Shown: in pieces, positions 33,508-43,400 of the stretch
Layout: each line of letters starts with the position of its first letter
Position numbering within the stretch: the first letter of the stretch is position 1
NCBI RefSeq assembly: GCF_003369835.1
Contig: NZ_QPMJ01000003.1
Coordinates: forward strand, 186,001 to 250,000
DNA: 64,000 bases
Source of the DNA: Halorussus rarus
Lineage (GTDB): Archaea; Halobacteriota; Halobacteria; Halobacteriales; Haladaptataceae
Reading direction: 5' to 3'
Translations under genes and position numbers: made by a program
The notes under the pieces: model-generated
Seen by the model: only the letters and a program-made list of their open reading frames with translations
What the model was told of the DNA's origin: nothing
Database searches by the model: none

Positions 33508-33946
33508 CACGTAGAGAGAGCCCCAACTCGATTAAGTACCCTTATAATTGCTGAATATATCACCGCTGTCGGGTAATAGCCGACCTGACGAGGTGGTCGT
33601 GAAACACTCTCATGGGTACTCTACATAGACCACGCAGTTACGCCACTGACAATAATATAGATATACCGACAAAATTGATGACGCCAACCGACGCGGTCGC
33701 TGTGACCGCTGCACCTGCCCCTGAATACCGATCGAAATACCTGCTGGGGCCGAATACTGGTATAAACCCCTGGGCCACGCTCGACCCCTGCCGCGCCGAA
33801 TCTCGGACGGCAAATCCCGGCGTATCGTCCGGTACTACGCTCGTCCGGTCCGATTTCTCGAACCCCTGCCTGACAGTTCGGCGTGTTACCAAGTAGCTTG
33901 GAAGCGAACATTTATATAGAATCACAATCATACTTTCTGGTGTACT
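33508..33946. other. Divergent pst / thermosome promoter region
   Basis: 439 nt without a credible gene. On the left is the pstS promoter (minus strand) and on the right the thermosome promoter (plus). The central part 33600-33760 is markedly less G+C-rich than elsewhere, with short A+T runs and no hairpin or conserved coding pattern. Short reading frames here lack normal haloarchaeal codon use. Confidence 0.5.
33911..33918 (+). promoter_or_regulatory. TATA box of the thermosome gene
   Basis: TTTATATA, preceded by a purine-rich CGAACA-type BRE, is centred about 33 nt upstream of the ATG at 33947. Strong TATA elements of this type drive the heat-induced cct genes of haloarchaea. Confidence 0.75.
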
Positions 33947-35602
<1,656 letters not shown>

Positions 35603-35727
35603 TGCAGGCCGAAGGCTAAATCACACCGCCCAACCGCACCGCGTCCACTTCGCAACCGCTCCGCACGTCCCGGTTCGCAACCGTCCGGGTGACCGACTTT
35701 CGTATTTCTTTCGGCTCCGTCCTTCCG

Positions 35728-35739
35728 AGTGCCGGCAGT
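35728..35739 (+). promoter_or_regulatory. Palindromic repeat AGTGCCGGCAGT, copy 1
   Basis: The first of two identical 12-bp sites containing the perfect palindrome TGCCGGCA. The second lies 81 bp downstream at 35809-35820. See the second copy for context. Confidence 0.5.
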
Positions 35740-35808
35740 ACGGCGTCTGCCCCCGCCTGACCGCCGTGGCAAACACTGCACGATTCGGCATCGTTTTAGG
35801 TAATTTAT

Positions 35809-35820
35809 AGTGCCGGCAGT
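35809..35820 (+). promoter_or_regulatory. Palindromic repeat AGTGCCGGCAGT, copy 2, at the promoter
   Basis: This copy overlaps the last bases of the TAATTTATAG TATA box (35801-35810) and lies directly before the start codon (35834) of the following gene. A protein bound here would block initiation, so it is a likely repressor site. Confidence 0.55.
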
Positions 35821-35833
35821 CGAACCACTTCGT

Positions 35834-36829
35834 ATGGACACGCTGCTGCTCAACCGGGACGCCGTCGACGAGAACACCCAGATGCCGGAGGTCATTCGGG
35901 CGGTCGAGGACGCGTTCGCCGCGTACGCCCGCGGGGACGCCCAGATGCCCGCCAAGTCCTACATCGACCTGCCCCAGTACAACGGCGACTTCCGGTCGAT
36001 GCCCGCGTACCTGGAGGCCGAGGACTGGGACGCCGCCGGCATCAAGTGGGTCAACGTCCACCCCGACAACCCCGACGAGTTCGACCTGCCGACCGTGATG
36101 GGCACGATGGTCTACTCCGACCCCGAGACCGCGTTCCCGCTGGCCATCATGGACGGCACCGAGCTCACGATGAAGCGGACCGGCGCGGCCGCCGCGGTCG
36201 CCACCGACCACCTCGCGGTCGAGGACGCCACCTCGATGGGTATCGTCGGCGCGGGCGTCCAGTCGTACACGCAACTGGAGGCCATCGCCCAAATCCGCCC
36301 CATCGAGACTGTCGTCGTCAGCGACCCCGACGAGGAGGCGGTCGCGGACTTCATCGACTACTTCGAGGGGGCGTTCGACGTCCGGGCCGGCTCCATCGAG
36401 GAGGCCGCGCAGTGCGACGTGCTTTCGACCGTGACGCCGGTCGAGGACCCCATCGTCTCCCGGGAGGCCATCGGCGAGCGCACCCACGTCAACGCGATGG
36501 GCGCCGACGCCGAGGGCAAGCACGAGCTCGCCGACGAGATTCTGTTCGACGCCAAACTCGTCATCGACGACCACGCCCAGACCACCCACTCGGGCGAGAT
36601 CAACGTCCCGTACCGCGAGGGCGTCCTGACCGACGACGACATCTACGGCGAACTCGGTGACATCGTGGTCGGCGATCAGGACGGCCGGACCCCCGAGGAC
36701 GGCATCACGGTGTTCGACTCGACCGGCCTCGCCATCCAGGACGTGGCCGCGGCTCACGTCGTCTACGAGCACGCCGACGACAACGACAACGGCTACCCCT
36801 TCGACCTCATCGGCACCGAGACCCAGTAG
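35834..36829 (+). CDS. Ornithine cyclodeaminase/alanine dehydrogenase-family protein
   Basis: A 331-aa NAD-dependent enzyme of the mu-crystallin/OCD family. In order: the substrate-region Arg/Lys positions (FRSMPAYLEA and GIKWVNVHPDNP, residues 55-80), TGAAAAVATDHLAVEDA near 117-133, and the Rossmann motif MGIVGAGVQSYTQLEA near 136-151. Later DSTGLAIQDVAAAHVVYE is the C-terminal signature. The family contains ornithine cyclodeaminase, archaeal alanine dehydrogenase and L-lysine or opine enzymes; the exact substrate cannot be read. A leaderless promoter with paired palindromes lies upstream. Confidence 0.9.
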   Translation: MDTLLLNRDAVDENTQMPEVIRAVEDAFAAYARGDAQMPAKSYIDLPQYNGDFRSMPAYLEAEDWDAAGIKWVNVHPDNPDEFDLPTVMGTMVYSDPETAFPLAIMDGTELTMKRTGAAAAVATDHLAVEDATSMGIVGAGVQSYTQLEAIAQIRPIETVVVSDPDEEAVADFIDYFEGAFDVRAGSIEEAAQCDVLSTVTPVEDPIVSREAIGERTHVNAMGADAEGKHELADEILFDAKLVIDDHAQTTHSGEINVPYREGVLTDDDIYGELGDIVVGDQDGRTPEDGITVFDSTGLAIQDVAAAHVVYEHADDNDNGYPFDLIGTETQ

Positions 36830-36850
36830 CCCGAGACACAGTGGCGGACG

Positions 36851-37099
36851 TCAGGGGACCCGGTCGGTCGGCGCCTTCCGGGCGAAGTAGCCAGTTACCT
36901 TCGAGACCAGCCACACGATGACGATGAACGGCAGGAGCGGCACCAGCAGCACCAGCAGCCCCAGCCCGTACGCGATGCCGATGGTGGTCATCTCGGCGTC
37001 GGGCCGCCCGCGGTAGCCCGGGGTCACCGTCCGCACGACCTTCTTCATCGGTTCGGGTACGACGCTCTCGCTCCCTCCGTCTGCATCCCCCTCGCTCAT
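36851..37099 (-). CDS. Small membrane protein
   Basis: An 82-aa protein with an acidic start (MSEGDADGGSESVVPEPMKK), a basic stretch (RTVTPGYRGRPDAEMT) and one or two membrane helices (IGIAYGLGLLVLLVPLL and FIVIVWLVSKVTGYF). This plan occurs in many haloarchaea; no function is known. The start is supported by CTTATCCC about 27 nt upstream (37123-37130, read on minus). Convergent with the OCD-family gene. Confidence 0.7.
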   Translation of the reverse strand: MSEGDADGGSESVVPEPMKKVVRTVTPGYRGRPDAEMTTIGIAYGLGLLVLLVPLLPFIVIVWLVSKVTGYFARKAPTDRVP

Positions 37100-37283
37100 G
37101 GCGCGAACTATCGACGACGGGAGGGATAAGCGTTTGCGGCCGGACGACCCGACCGGGGTTCGTTTCGAGTGGAACCGACGTGAAACAGCGGAAACGGCGG
37201 TGTCTGACGCGCGTCGGACGCGCCCCGAGCGAGTACGGCTGCGTCGGACGGTTGCCGTCGCCTGCCGAGGCAGTATTTCGCGG

Positions 37284-37532
37284 TTACTGCGGGGACAGGT
37301 CCTCGCGGATGCGGATCTGGCTGTTCTGGACCGCGGTGACGGCCTCCTCGTCGATGGCGTGGCGGTCGTCGCCCTCCGACCAGCCGAGCGCGTCGCGCAG
37401 GTCCTCGGGGAGGTGGTCCCAGTCGGGGTCCACGTAGGCGGTCCCACCGCGGACGTCCGTGACGGTGCCGATGCGGTCGGTGTCGTTCACGACTGTCTTG
37501 CCGCGGTCGTCGTCCGAGAGTTCCCCGGTCAT
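37284..37532 (-). CDS. PRC-barrel-like protein (paralog of 61351-61587)
   Basis: An 82-aa soluble acidic protein. The core GKTVVNDTDRIGTVTDVRGGTAYVDPD followed by an Asp/Glu-rich C-terminal strand matches, block by block, the product of 61351-61587 (GKDVVMGDDKVGTVQEVRG, TAYVNPD). The short beta pattern with VGxVxxV is the PRC-barrel type, an RNA- or protein-binding adaptor fold. No partner is evident. It is read divergently from OsmC-side genes and is followed on the same strand, 184 nt on, by a small membrane protein. Confidence 0.7.
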   Translation of the reverse strand: MTGELSDDDRGKTVVNDTDRIGTVTDVRGGTAYVDPDWDHLPEDLRDALGWSEGDDRHAIDEEAVTAVQNSQIRIREDLSPQ

Positions 37533-37686
37533 GACGGTGACAGTACACGAGTTACGGGGAAAACCTCGGTGGCTCACCGTCGCCCTCTGACGTTTCGACC
37601 GGTGCACGGTCGGGTGACGCCGAATTCGGAGCCCCGGCCCGGCCGCGTCGACTCGACTGGCGAGGAAATCGGAGTCCGATGGTCGA

Positions 37687-38295
37687 TTACGCGGTCCTCG
37701 ACTCGTCGTTCATCCGCATCTCGGGCGTCATCTCGTGGGCCCGCGACACGAGGTTGAACACCGGGGAGCGGGCCACGCCCTCCCGGAGGATCGCGGCGTC
37801 CTCGTCCGTGAGGTCGGGACCGCCGACCTCGACGTCGATGGTGATGTCGTCGTAGGTCTCGTCGCCGTGCTCGACGTCCCGGATGCCGAAGAACACCCGC
37901 GGGTCGAGGTCGGCCGAGACCCTCGTCTCGAGGTGGTCGAGGTCGATGCCGTTCTCCAGCGCGACCACGTCGAGCGTGGCGTTGATGCACCCGGTGAGCG
38001 CCGCCAGCGCGACCTCCACCGGCTCCGGTCGGTCGGCGGGGTCGACGAACCCCGCGTCGGCCTCGACCTCCTTGAATCCGCCGAGCTGGAGGCTGTAGTC
38101 GCGCGTCTCGCGGCGGACGTCCTCGCCGCCGTAGCTGTAGCCGCCGAGCTTCGCCAGCGTGTGCATCGGGCGGCCCTCGGCGAATCCCGTGGCGCCGAGT
38201 CCGAGCATCGCGTCCTCCGGGTTGGCGGTCGCGTGCTCGATGAACTTCGCGTACTGTTCGAGGTCTACTCCGTGCTCTGTGGACTTCTGTGCCAT
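37687..38295 (-). CDS. OsmC-family protein
   Basis: A 202-aa protein with the OsmC/Ohr fold. Two features support it: PVEVALAALTGCINATLDVVAL, in which the single Cys (about residue 100) is the conserved peroxidatic cysteine, and the C-terminal VARSPVFNLVS, a variant of the CPxxxxL region. The second conserved cysteine, expected near HCPVYRTL-like sequence, is replaced here (SPVF), so a two-Cys hydroperoxide mechanism is unlikely. It may act on organic peroxides with an external thiol, or in envelope stress. Leaderless TATA (AGTTATAGATAC) sits about 27 nt upstream. Confidence 0.87.
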   Translation of the reverse strand: MAQKSTEHGVDLEQYAKFIEHATANPEDAMLGLGATGFAEGRPMHTLAKLGGYSYGGEDVRRETRDYSLQLGGFKEVEADAGFVDPADRPEPVEVALAALTGCINATLDVVALENGIDLDHLETRVSADLDPRVFFGIRDVEHGDETYDDITIDVEVGGPDLTDEDAAILREGVARSPVFNLVSRAHEMTPEMRMNDESRTA

Positions 38296-38526
38296 GGAAG
38301 ACGGTACGCCGGACGTATCTATAACTATTTTTCATTACGTTCGGGAATGTCGGCGGCTAACACTCTCGTAGCCGGGTCCTGCACGATTACACGAGCCCGT
38401 GCGAGTCGCCCCCGGCGACCGGCCCGAAGGTGACCGCCCGCCGACCTGCTCCGTCCGAGACCTGTCGGCGGGGCATTGCGCCCGGTGACGAAACCTTGAG
38501 GTGCCGCCCGCGAGTCGGCCCAGCTC

Positions 38527-38994
38527 GTGGGCGAGTTCGCCGACGACGTGCGCGACCGACTCTGGAAGTCCCTCGCCGAGCGACGGCCCTCGCACGAGTG
38601 GTCGACCGAGCACCGCATCCGGCGGACGCCCGTCGACGTCGTCGGCACCGACGAGGAGACACTCGTCGCGGTCGAACTGGAGTGGCGCCGCGCCGACCCG
38701 GTCAACAACACCGCGAAGCTGTTCTACTACGCCGACGAGGGGGAGATGGACGAGTACGACGAGGTGGTCGTCTGTCAGGTGTTCTCCGGCTACTACGACC
38801 TCGCGTCGGGGGGTGTGTCCTCCAAACGAGAGGTCGCGGAGTTCGTGGGCGAGACCGCCGCCGCGTCGGTCGAGCGCGTGACGTTCCACCCGCTCCGACT
38901 CCCCATCGACCCGCCGAAGCGGGGCGGCGAGCGCCCGGACGACTGGCGGGCGCGGACCGACGAGACCGCCGCGGCTGTCGCCGACCTGCTCTGA
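38527..38994 (+). CDS. Unknown protein with possible nuclease-like fold
   Basis: A 155-aa protein beginning at GTG 38527. After a helical start (FADDVRDRLWKSLAERRPSHEW) it contains RTPVDVVGTDEETLVAVELEWRRADPVNNTAKL around residue 33-63; the Asp...Glu-x-Glu pattern on consecutive strands recalls, but does not prove, the PD-(D/E)xK nuclease core. The region FYYADEGEMDEYDEVVVCQVFSGYYD follows. The function is not known. It is monocistronic and starts 230 nt from the divergent OsmC gene. Confidence 0.6.
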   Translation: MGEFADDVRDRLWKSLAERRPSHEWSTEHRIRRTPVDVVGTDEETLVAVELEWRRADPVNNTAKLFYYADEGEMDEYDEVVVCQVFSGYYDLASGGVSSKREVAEFVGETAAASVERVTFHPLRLPIDPPKRGGERPDDWRARTDETAAAVADLL

Positions 38995-39002
38995 CGCGCG
39001 GT

Positions 39003-39482
39003 TCACGGTTCTCGCGGTTCCGCCGAACGCGGCCCGAGGAAGAACCGGACGCCGAGGCCGTAGACCAGCCCGTACGAGACCGCGAGCGCCAGGGCGTACG
39101 CCAGGCCGAATCCGAGGTTGGGCACCGGCGGCGCCACCCCGGTCAGGTCGAGCAGTCCGGGCACCGCGAACGGGAAGAGGAAGCCGAGCACGAGCAGCGT
39201 CACGACGACCTCGATGCGCCGGTCGTGCGCGCCGGGCGCGGCCGGCCGCGTCGCGACCCAGGCGTAGCCGGCGGCGAAGGCGGTGACGACGACCGCGGCG
39301 AACGGCCGCGAGAGGTCGACCGACGCCGGCGTCCGCGTGAGGTGGAGGTACCAGGTCGCCGCCAGCAGGCCGAGCAGGAAGACGTACGAGGCGGTGACGG
39401 CCCACTGGAGTCCGCCGACGACCTTGGCGGCGAGCGTCGGCCGGGTCGGTCCGGGGACCCGCGACTCCGGCGCGTCGGTCAT
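39003..39482 (-). CDS. Four-helix membrane protein of unknown function
   Basis: A 159-aa integral membrane protein with a polar N-terminus and four hydrophobic segments (WAVTASYVFLLGLLAATWYL, FAAVVVTAFAAGYAWVA, RRIEVVVTLLVLGFLFPFAV and LGFGLAYALALAVSYGLVYGLG). A few charged residues lie in the loops. I recognise no family. It converges with the possible nuclease-like gene and sits near the peroxiredoxin gene, 85 nt away and on the same strand. Confidence 0.65.
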   Translation of the reverse strand: MTDAPESRVPGPTRPTLAAKVVGGLQWAVTASYVFLLGLLAATWYLHLTRTPASVDLSRPFAAVVVTAFAAGYAWVATRPAAPGAHDRRIEVVVTLLVLGFLFPFAVPGLLDLTGVAPPVPNLGFGLAYALALAVSYGLVYGLGVRFFLGPRSAEPREP

Positions 39483-39567
39483 ACCCCCGGTTCGGCGCCG
39501 GAGCGAAAAATCCTACCGGCGGCGTCGGCACCACCGGTGGGACGGGGATGGCGCCGCCGAGGTCGAG

Positions 39568-40026
39568 CTACTCCAGCGCGACCAGGCCCTCGTCGAGCAT
39601 GTCGCCCAGCACGCCGCGGGCGTGGCCGTCGGGGTCGACCCCGTCGTACACCGACTTCACCTCGCCGTCGGCGAGCACGAAGGTCGTCCGAGAGGCCGCG
39701 CCCCGCGAGGGGTCGACGCCCACGCCGAACGCCTCGGCGATCTCGGCGTCGGGGTCGGCCAGCAGGTCGAACCGGATCTCGTACTTCTCGGCGAACTCCT
39801 CGTGGCTCTCGACGCCGTCGGTCGAGACGCCGAACACCGAGACGCCGGCGTCGTGGTAGCTCTCTAGCTCCCGGTCGAACTGCTCGGCCTCGGTGGTGCA
39901 GCCGGGCGTGTCGTCGCGGGGGTAGAAGTACAGTACGGTCGGCTCGTCGAAGTCGAGTTCGACGGTCTCGCCGCGCTGGTTCCGCGCCTCGACGGTCGGC
40001 GCGTCGTCGCCGGTCTCGAGCGTCAT
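39568..40026 (-). CDS. bcp: Peroxiredoxin of the Bcp/PrxQ type
   Basis: A 152-aa thiol peroxidase. The peroxidatic Cys43 lies in YPRDDTPGCTTEAEQF, with Thr and Arg of the active site (Arg in PSRGAASRTTFVL near 112-123). In most Bcp enzymes a resolving cysteine lies five residues later (CTTEAC); here that place is Glu, so this is a one-Cys version that needs an outside thiol such as glutaredoxin or thioredoxin. It reduces organic hydroperoxides. Small transcription unit on the minus strand upstream of the four-helix membrane protein. Confidence 0.93.
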   Translation of the reverse strand: MTLETGDDAPTVEARNQRGETVELDFDEPTVLYFYPRDDTPGCTTEAEQFDRELESYHDAGVSVFGVSTDGVESHEEFAEKYEIRFDLLADPDAEIAEAFGVGVDPSRGAASRTTFVLADGEVKSVYDGVDPDGHARGVLGDMLDEGLVALE

Positions 40027-40115
40027 GTCCGAGCATTGCGGCCCGGACGGGAAGGCGTTTGCGCTCGGCCGGCAGTCGCCGCGTCCGCTCTAGCGGACGC
40101 CCGTCGCGTCGGCGC

Positions 40116-40565
40116 TCAGCTGATGTCTATCTGGTGGGAGTCGCCCTCGCTCGCGCTCCGCTTCGGCAGGGTCACCGTCAGCACGCCGTTCCGGTAGTCG
40201 GCCGAGACGCTCTCCTCGTCGACCTCCTCGGGGATCGTCACGGTGCGGTTCACCGACCGGTGGCTCCGCTCCTTCCGGATGTACCGGCCTTCGCCCTCCC
40301 CCTCGTCGGTCTGCTCGGACTCCTGCTCGCGCTCGGCCCGGATGCCGAGGCGGTCGCCCTGGAGCGTCAGGTCGATGTCCTCCTTCCGGTACCCGGGCAG
40401 GTCCGCGGTCACGACGAACTCGTCGCCGCGGTCGGCCACGTCGACCGACGCGCCGCCGCCTCCGAGTTGACCCATTCCCTCGCCGCCCATCGACTCCTCG
40501 AGCTGGCGGCTCATGCGGTTCATCATCTCCTCGATCTCCTTGAACGGATTCCTGCGTCCTGACAT
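40116..40565 (-). CDS. Hsp20-family small heat-shock protein (1)
   Basis: A 149-aa chaperone with a helical start (RRNPFKEIEEMMNRMSRQLEE), an alpha-crystallin domain (VADRGDEFVVTADLPGYRKEDIDLTLQGDRLGI) and the closing GVLTVTLPK with a conserved IxI-type tail (HQIDIS). It probably binds unfolding proteins. The start MSGRRNPF at 40565 is chosen over ATG 40610: a TATA-like ATTTTTAA box (40616-40625, minus strand) puts transcription start near 40592, and a GGGGGA sequence lies 10 nt before ATG 40565. Confidence 0.92.
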   Translation of the reverse strand: MSGRRNPFKEIEEMMNRMSRQLEESMGGEGMGQLGGGGASVDVADRGDEFVVTADLPGYRKEDIDLTLQGDRLGIRAEREQESEQTDEGEGEGRYIRKERSHRSVNRTVTIPEEVDEESVSADYRNGVLTVTLPKRSASEGDSHQIDIS

Positions 40566-40655
40566 TGTGTCCCCCGGGCGTCGGTCGCCCGGTCGGAACT
40601 GCGACGCCATCGTCCTTAAAAATTCAGCCCCTCCTCGGCGACCGAGATGCCCGCG

Positions 40656-41468
40656 TCAGTAGATGACGTGCTCGGTGTCGTACGACCCGAGGCGCCGGAC
40701 CCACCCGTTCTCCGCGATGTCCTCGACGTCCGCGATGGCTTCCTGGGCGCGGTCCTCGTAGAGGCCCGCCGCGAAGTCGACGTGGAACACGTAGTCGCCG
40801 AGGCGCTCGCCGCTGGGCCGGGACTCGACCCGGGTGAGGTTGATGTCGCGGTCGGCGAACGGTTCGAGGAGCTCGAGCAGCAGCCCGGGGTAGTTGGCGT
40901 TCGGGTAGACCACCAGCGAGGACTTCCCGCCCGCATCCGACCGCTCGTCGGCGGGCGCGATGACGAAGAACCGCGTCGCGTTCGAGGTCCGGTCCTGGAT
41001 GCCCTCGGCGACGACCTGTAGGTCCGGGTCCCCGTCGGCGTTGGCCGGGTGGGCGATGCCCGCCACGTCGCGGTTCTCGCGGGCGTGCTCGACGCCGCGG
41101 GCGGTGCTGGCGACCGCTTCGAGGTCGGCGTCGGGGTACTCCTCCTCGAGGAAGCTCCGGCACTGCGCGAGCGCCTGGGAGTGGCTGGCGACCACCGAGA
41201 ACTCCTCGCCCTGGGCGAGCAGCGCGTGGCGGATGGGCGTGACGATCTCCTGGACGGCGGCGACCTCGCGGTCGGTCAGCGCGTCGAGCGTCTCGGTGAC
41301 GCTGCCCTCGATGCTGTTCTCGATGGGGACGACGCCCCGGTCGTACTCGCCGTCGGCCACCGCCTCGACGATGGCGGTGACCGACTCGCGGAACTCCACG
41401 TCGTCGGCGACCGAGGCGGCCGCCCGGTGGGAGTAGGTGCCCTCTGGTCCGAGCGTGACAGCTTGCAT
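40656..41468 (-). CDS. pheA: Prephenate dehydratase
   Basis: A 270-aa enzyme converting prephenate to phenylpyruvate on the way to phenylalanine. The catalytic domain has TLGPEGTYSHRAA at the start, VPIENSIEGSVTETLD (residue 49-64) and NATRFFVIA near 168-176, the conserved Thr-Arg-Phe; the ACT domain starts at SSLVVYPNANYPGLLLELLEPFA (about residue 190), where Phe normally acts as feedback inhibitor. The ATG at 41468 was chosen because the family begins with this strand. No chorismate mutase fusion. Confidence 0.95.
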   Translation of the reverse strand: MQAVTLGPEGTYSHRAAASVADDVEFRESVTAIVEAVADGEYDRGVVPIENSIEGSVTETLDALTDREVAAVQEIVTPIRHALLAQGEEFSVVASHSQALAQCRSFLEEEYPDADLEAVASTARGVEHARENRDVAGIAHPANADGDPDLQVVAEGIQDRTSNATRFFVIAPADERSDAGGKSSLVVYPNANYPGLLLELLEPFADRDINLTRVESRPSGERLGDYVFHVDFAAGLYEDRAQEAIADVEDIAENGWVRRLGSYDTEHVIY

Positions 41469-41636
41469 ATGCACGCCCTTTCTCGGTGGCCACCAAAAGG
41501 GCGTCGGGTGTGATAGATCTTCGCGCGGGCGAGTGGGCACCCGGGTTCGGCGGACGACTGAGCGAGCAGTGGGCGGCCAGCGACCGCAGACGCTGCGGGT
41601 TCGGGGAGCTCCCTCCGTCGCGACGGGGTCGACGTG

Positions 41637-42140
41637 CTACTCCAGTTCGAGCTTCCGGACGAAGTCGCGGTTCTTGAGCTCGTTCAGCACGTCGCCGGGG
41701 ATGTCGTCGTCGGTCACCAGGTAGAGCCGGGGCTCGTCGGTGAACTCCGGGTCCTCGCTGACGGTCTGGCGGATGGAGATGTCGTTCTCGGCCAGCAGCG
41801 TCGTCACCTCCGCGACGATGCCGGGCTGGTCGGCGTCGGTCACGTCGACGGTCAGCACCGTCAGGTCGAGCACCGGCGCGAGGTCCATCAGGCTCGGAAT
41901 CGAGGAGATGTTCTGGAAGATGCGCCGGAGCTGCTCGTCGGCGAGGATAGCGTCGGTGGTCGAGTCGACCACCCGGCGGTCGACCCCGATCTCGCTGGCG
42001 ATCTGGGTGTTGGGGATCTCGATGCTCCCCGAGACGACCCGCCCGTCGTCGTTGACCGAGAACCCGCGTTCGAGGAGCAGGCGGATGACCGCCTGCTGGG
42101 AGGGGCTTCCCTCGAACTTCCGCATGATCTCGTCGAACAT
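41637..42140 (-). CDS. HTH-ACT amino-acid-responsive regulator
   Basis: A 167-aa protein: N-terminal winged-helix-like region (FEGSPSQQAVIRLLLERGFSVND, with IPNTQIASEIGVDRRVVDSTTDAI around residue 40-63 as the likely recognition helix) and a C-terminal ACT domain (LTVLTVDVTDADQPGIVAEV about residue 92-111). ACT domains bind amino acids. A plan like this belongs to archaeal regulators of amino-acid biosynthesis genes (for example TrpY-like proteins of methanogens). It lies just upstream of pheA on the same strand, 170 nt away, which suggests control of aromatic amino acid genes. Confidence 0.75.
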   Translation of the reverse strand: MFDEIMRKFEGSPSQQAVIRLLLERGFSVNDDGRVVSGSIEIPNTQIASEIGVDRRVVDSTTDAILADEQLRRIFQNISSIPSLMDLAPVLDLTVLTVDVTDADQPGIVAEVTTLLAENDISIRQTVSEDPEFTDEPRLYLVTDDDIPGDVLNELKNRDFVRKLELE

Positions 42141-42267
42141 GGTTCGGCTAACGGAGGCGCTCGTTAAGGGTCTCCCGGTCGGTCTGCCACCTCGGTACGG
42201 GCCAGCCATCGAGCGCGGACTCCGCCTGCCAAGAGAGTTATGTACCGTCAGTGAGATACCGCCGACC

Positions 42268-42489
42268 ATGCCCGACCGAATCGAACTCGGCGTCAGCACG
42301 CCCGCGCTCGGCATCGCGGTCGTCGGCCTCGGCATCGTCGGCCTGGAGATCGGCGGGCAGACGAGCCAGTCCCTCGACGGAACCGTCCCGGTCGCGCTCG
42401 CGCTCACCGGCGGCGCGCTCGTCGCCGTCGCGAGCGGCGCGGCCGGGTTCTGGCTCGGGTCGGCTCGGACGGGTCCGGACGACGACTGA
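42268..42489 (+). CDS. Small two-helix membrane protein
   Basis: A 73-aa protein: MPDRIELGVSTPALGIAVVGLGIVGLEIGG forms the first hydrophobic segment, PVALALTGGALVAVASGAAGFWLGSA the second, and it ends in an acidic TGPDDD. No family recognised. A GTTATG box about 30 nt upstream supports the ATG at 42268. It is convergent with hisB. Confidence 0.6.
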   Translation: MPDRIELGVSTPALGIAVVGLGIVGLEIGGQTSQSLDGTVPVALALTGGALVAVASGAAGFWLGSARTGPDDD

Positions 42490-42510
42490 TTCCGGCCGTC
42501 GGACGCCGGC

Positions 42511-43098
42511 CTACAGCTGCCCCTTCGTGCTCGCGACGTCGCTCCGGCGCTCGTCGATGCGGGTCGCGTCGTCGAGCGCCCGGGCCAGCGACTTGAACAG
42601 CGCCTCTATCTCGTGGTGGGCGTTCTCCCCCGACACCTCGACGTGGAGCGTCAGCCCGGCGTTCATCGCGAGCGAGCGGACGAAGTGCTTGGCCATGTGG
42701 CTGGTCAGCTCGCCCACGCTGGCCTGCGAGAACGACCCGTCGAAATCGAAGAGGGGTCGCCCGCTCACGTCCACGACGACCGACGCGACCGCCTCGTCCA
42801 GCGGGACCCGGCGGTCGGCGAAGCGCTCGATGCCGCGCTTGTCGCCCAGCGCCTCCGCGAAGGCGTCGCCGAGCGCGATGGCCACGTCCTCGACGGTGTG
42901 GTGGTCGTCGATCGCGAGGTCGCCGTCGCACCGGACCGTCAGGTCGAACAGTCCGTGCTTGGCGAAGCTCTCGAGCATGTGGTCGAAGAAGCCCACGCCG
43001 GTCTCGACCGTGGCGTCGCCGTCGCCGTCGACGTCGAGGGTCACCTCGATGTCGGTCTCGGCGGTCTCGCGGGTCACCGCGGCGGTTCGCTCGCTCAT
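42511..43098 (-). CDS. hisB: Imidazoleglycerol-phosphate dehydratase
   Basis: A 195-aa manganese enzyme for the sixth step of histidine synthesis, removing water from imidazoleglycerol phosphate. The metal-binding motifs are conserved: [17 protein letters not shown] around residue 38-54, [17 protein letters not shown] near 65-81, [16 protein letters not shown] near 132-147 and [17 protein letters not shown] near 158-174. It is monofunctional as in archaea. The histidinol-phosphate phosphatase domain of bacterial fusions is absent. hisA lies 300 nt further, on the same strand, with a tiny plus-strand gene in between. Confidence 0.96.
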   Translation of the reverse strand: MSERTAAVTRETAETDIEVTLDVDGDGDATVETGVGFFDHMLESFAKHGLFDLTVRCDGDLAIDDHHTVEDVAIALGDAFAEALGDKRGIERFADRRVPLDEAVASVVVDVSGRPLFDFDGSFSQASVGELTSHMAKHFVRSLAMNAGLTLHVEVSGENAHHEIEALFKSLARALDDATRIDERRSDVASTKGQL

Positions 43099-43204
43099 AC
43101 CCGACAGTTAGCCCGGAGCCACATGGTCGTTACCCTCCGGCCGGGATGTGACGAGCGTCTGACAAAGATATATTGCAGTTCTCGCGTAACGAGCACACGA
43201 GACG

Positions 43205-43384
43205 ATGCGCAAAATCGACGTCCTGACGCTGCTCGGCCTGTTCGTGGGTGGACTGCTCGCGCTCGGCGACGGCGCGGTGGTGGGCGTGCCGCTGCTCGCC
43301 GCGAGCGCGTACTTGCTCGCGAAGCCGCGGACGCGGTCGACCCGCCGGCGCCTGACGGCCGCGCTGGGTCCGCTGGGCCGGTGA
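43205..43384 (+). CDS. Tiny membrane protein between hisB and hisA
   Basis: A 59-aa protein too short for most gene finders. Sequence MRKIDVLTLLGLFVGGLLAL forms a first helix, GAVVGVPLLAASAYLLA a second, and the tail is strongly basic (KPRTRSTRRRLTAALGPLGR). An AAGATATATTG TATA box is about 30 nt before the ATG. It is antisense-oriented between two convergent-minus his genes, with its own promoter. Function unknown. Confidence 0.6.
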   Translation: MRKIDVLTLLGLFVGGLLALGDGAVVGVPLLAASAYLLAKPRTRSTRRRLTAALGPLGR

Positions 43385-43400
43385 CGCACAGCCCCGTGCG

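Noticed and set aside
33612-33896. Short plus-strand ORF in the pst/thermosome promoter region
   Set aside because: Codon use unlike neighbours, no start signal, no homologous pattern, and the region is A+T-rich promoter DNA.
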